A DNA stretch of 6,835 nt from an uncultured Eubacterium sp. Lineage in GTDB: Bacteria; Bacillota; Clostridia; Peptostreptococcales; Anaerovoracaceae. The notes beneath the pieces are model-generated. The model had not been told where the DNA came from. It saw nothing but the letters and a program-made list of their open reading frames with translations, and did no database searches. The stretch lies in NCBI GenBank assembly GCA_947367725.1, contig CANBFZ010000095.1, positions 1 to 6,835 of the forward strand, in the 5' to 3' direction. Shown piece after piece: positions 5,922 to 6,835 of this stretch. Both the position numbers and the translations under genes were made by a program. Positions within the stretch are counted from its first letter, which is position 1, and every line of letters starts with the position of its first letter.

Positions 5922-6835
5922 TGAAGGCATATGAGAGATTATTAAAATATATTACTTATGATACGATGGCAGACGCGGAAAAGGGCGAGCAGAATCAGGT
6001 TCCATCTTCACAGGGGCAGTGGGAACTTGCCAACGCGCTGATGGAGGAACTGAAGGCGCTGGGCGTTACTGATGCAGTGCTGGATGAAAAATGTTTTATC
6101 TATGGAAGCATACCATCCAATCTGCCGGAGGGTAAAAAGACGAAGACGGTGGGCTTTATCGCTCATATTGATACGGCTACGACCTTTCCGGGACCGGGAA
6201 ATACGGCGCGGCTGATTGAAAATTACGACGGGCAGCCTGTGACTCTTTGTCCGGGTGTTGTTCTGGATCCGGAAGTGTTTCCGACCCTTGCAGCTTCCAA
6301 AGGGGACGATATTCTTGTAACCAATGGGAAAACCTTGCTGGGCGGCGACGATAAGGCGGGCGTTGCTGAAATTATGACAGCTATTGAGTATATGATGACT
6401 CATCCTGAATTTAAGCATGGAGAAGTGGCGTTCATTTTCACACCGGATGAAGAAATCGGCGGCAGCATGCGCAATGTGGATGTCAGTAAAACTTCGGCAG
6501 AGGTTGCCTACACCCTGGACGGGGAAGCCTTTGGTATGATTGAGTACCAGAGCTTTTGTAACGGTGCGGTTATGATGGAAATGAACGGCGTAAGCGCACA
6601 TCCCTGCTTTGGAAAAGATTTGCTGAAAAATGCCCTGGTGATAGGAAATGAATTTCATGCGATGCTGCCGTCATGGCAGAGACCCGAGCATACAGAAAAC
6701 TTTGACGGTTACTATCACCTCGTACAGATGGAGGGGAATCCACAGAAATGCAAGATGGCGTATTTGATTCGCTACTATACGCCTTCGGAGTATGAGGCGG
6801 CGAAAAACAGGATTCAGCGGACGGCGGATTATCTC
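5921..6835 (+). CDS. pepT: Peptidase T, tripeptide aminopeptidase (3' end outside window)
   Basis: A cytosolic zinc aminopeptidase of family M20B that removes the N-terminal residue from tripeptides. The first 305 codons are present, of about 408 in the family. Signatures match PepT closely: QVPSSQGQW (26-34), GFIAHIDT (78-85) with zinc ligand H82 and catalytic-region D84, KTLLGGDDKAG (137-147) with the bridging aspartate at D143/D144, FTPDEEIG (173-180) with E177 as base and E178 as ligand, and YTLDG (197-201) with D200. The last ligand, the C-terminal histidine (near residue 379 in enteric PepT), lies beyond the right edge, as does the end of the dimerisation lid begun near residue 210. It is the last visible gene of the operon and would complete breakdown of peptides brought in by the locus. 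A related M20 peptidase is much less likely given the PepT-specific motifs. Confidence 0.95.
   Translation, partial: MKAYERLLKYITYDTMADAEKGEQNQVPSSQGQWELANALMEELKALGVTDAVLDEKCFIYGSIPSNLPEGKKTKTVGFIAHIDTATTFPGPGNTARLIENYDGQPVTLCPGVVLDPEVFPTLAASKGDDILVTNGKTLLGGDDKAGVAEIMTAIEYMMTHPEFKHGEVAFIFTPDEEIGGSMRNVDVSKTSAEVAYTLDGEAFGMIEYQSFCNGAVMMEMNGVSAHPCFGKDLLKNALVIGNEFHAMLPSWQRPEHTENFDGYYHLVQMEGNPQKCKMAYLIRYYTPSEYEAAKNRIQRTADYL

Noticed and set aside
6008..6658. Long minus-strand open frame (216 codons)
   Set aside because: It lies wholly opposite the pepT gene, which shows all expected motifs. The product is rich in His, Arg and Ser, as is typical of an antisense shadow, and there is no start signal.

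Overview
The window looks like chromosomal DNA of an anaerobic, low-to-moderate GC Firmicute, most likely class Clostridia (Lachnospiraceae or a relative). This rests on the Shine-Dalgarno-rich starts, sigma-A-like promoters, the type of XRE regulator, the PreP-like M16C peptidase and PepT. It is an inference from family resemblance, as no database search was possible. No RNA gene, insertion sequence, CRISPR array or phage gene was found.

Layout. Two transcription units diverge from an intergenic region at about 1856-2119. Leftward (minus strand): an XRE-family regulator (about 1124-1855), an intrinsic terminator (1024-1078), then the first 310 codons of a large zinc metallopeptidase of the M16C/presequence-protease type, cut by the left edge. 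Rightward (plus strand): two tandem paralogous GPH-family (MelB-like) MFS transporters (2120-3529 and 3626-4999), an M19 membrane-dipeptidase-type enzyme (4986-5921) and peptidase T (5921 to beyond the right edge). The last three genes overlap (14 nt, then 1 nt), which indicates one operon with translational coupling. A 96-nt gap holding a palindrome and a hairpin separates the two transporters.

How it fits together. Three different metallopeptidases surround two transporters of a family best known for sugars, and no glycosidase or sugar kinase is present. The economical reading is a peptide uptake and breakdown locus: the transporters bring in a small peptide or peptide-like compound, the M19 enzyme cleaves dipeptides and PepT takes the N-terminal residue from tripeptides. 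The substrate is inferred, not shown. The XRE regulator probably controls itself, because palindromes overlap both the -35 and the spacer of its well-formed promoter, and it is the obvious candidate to control the divergent operon.

Most notable: the upstream transporter has lost the residues that match the cation-coupling site of MelB, while the downstream copy keeps them. Next in interest is the dense palindromic operator region between the divergent units.
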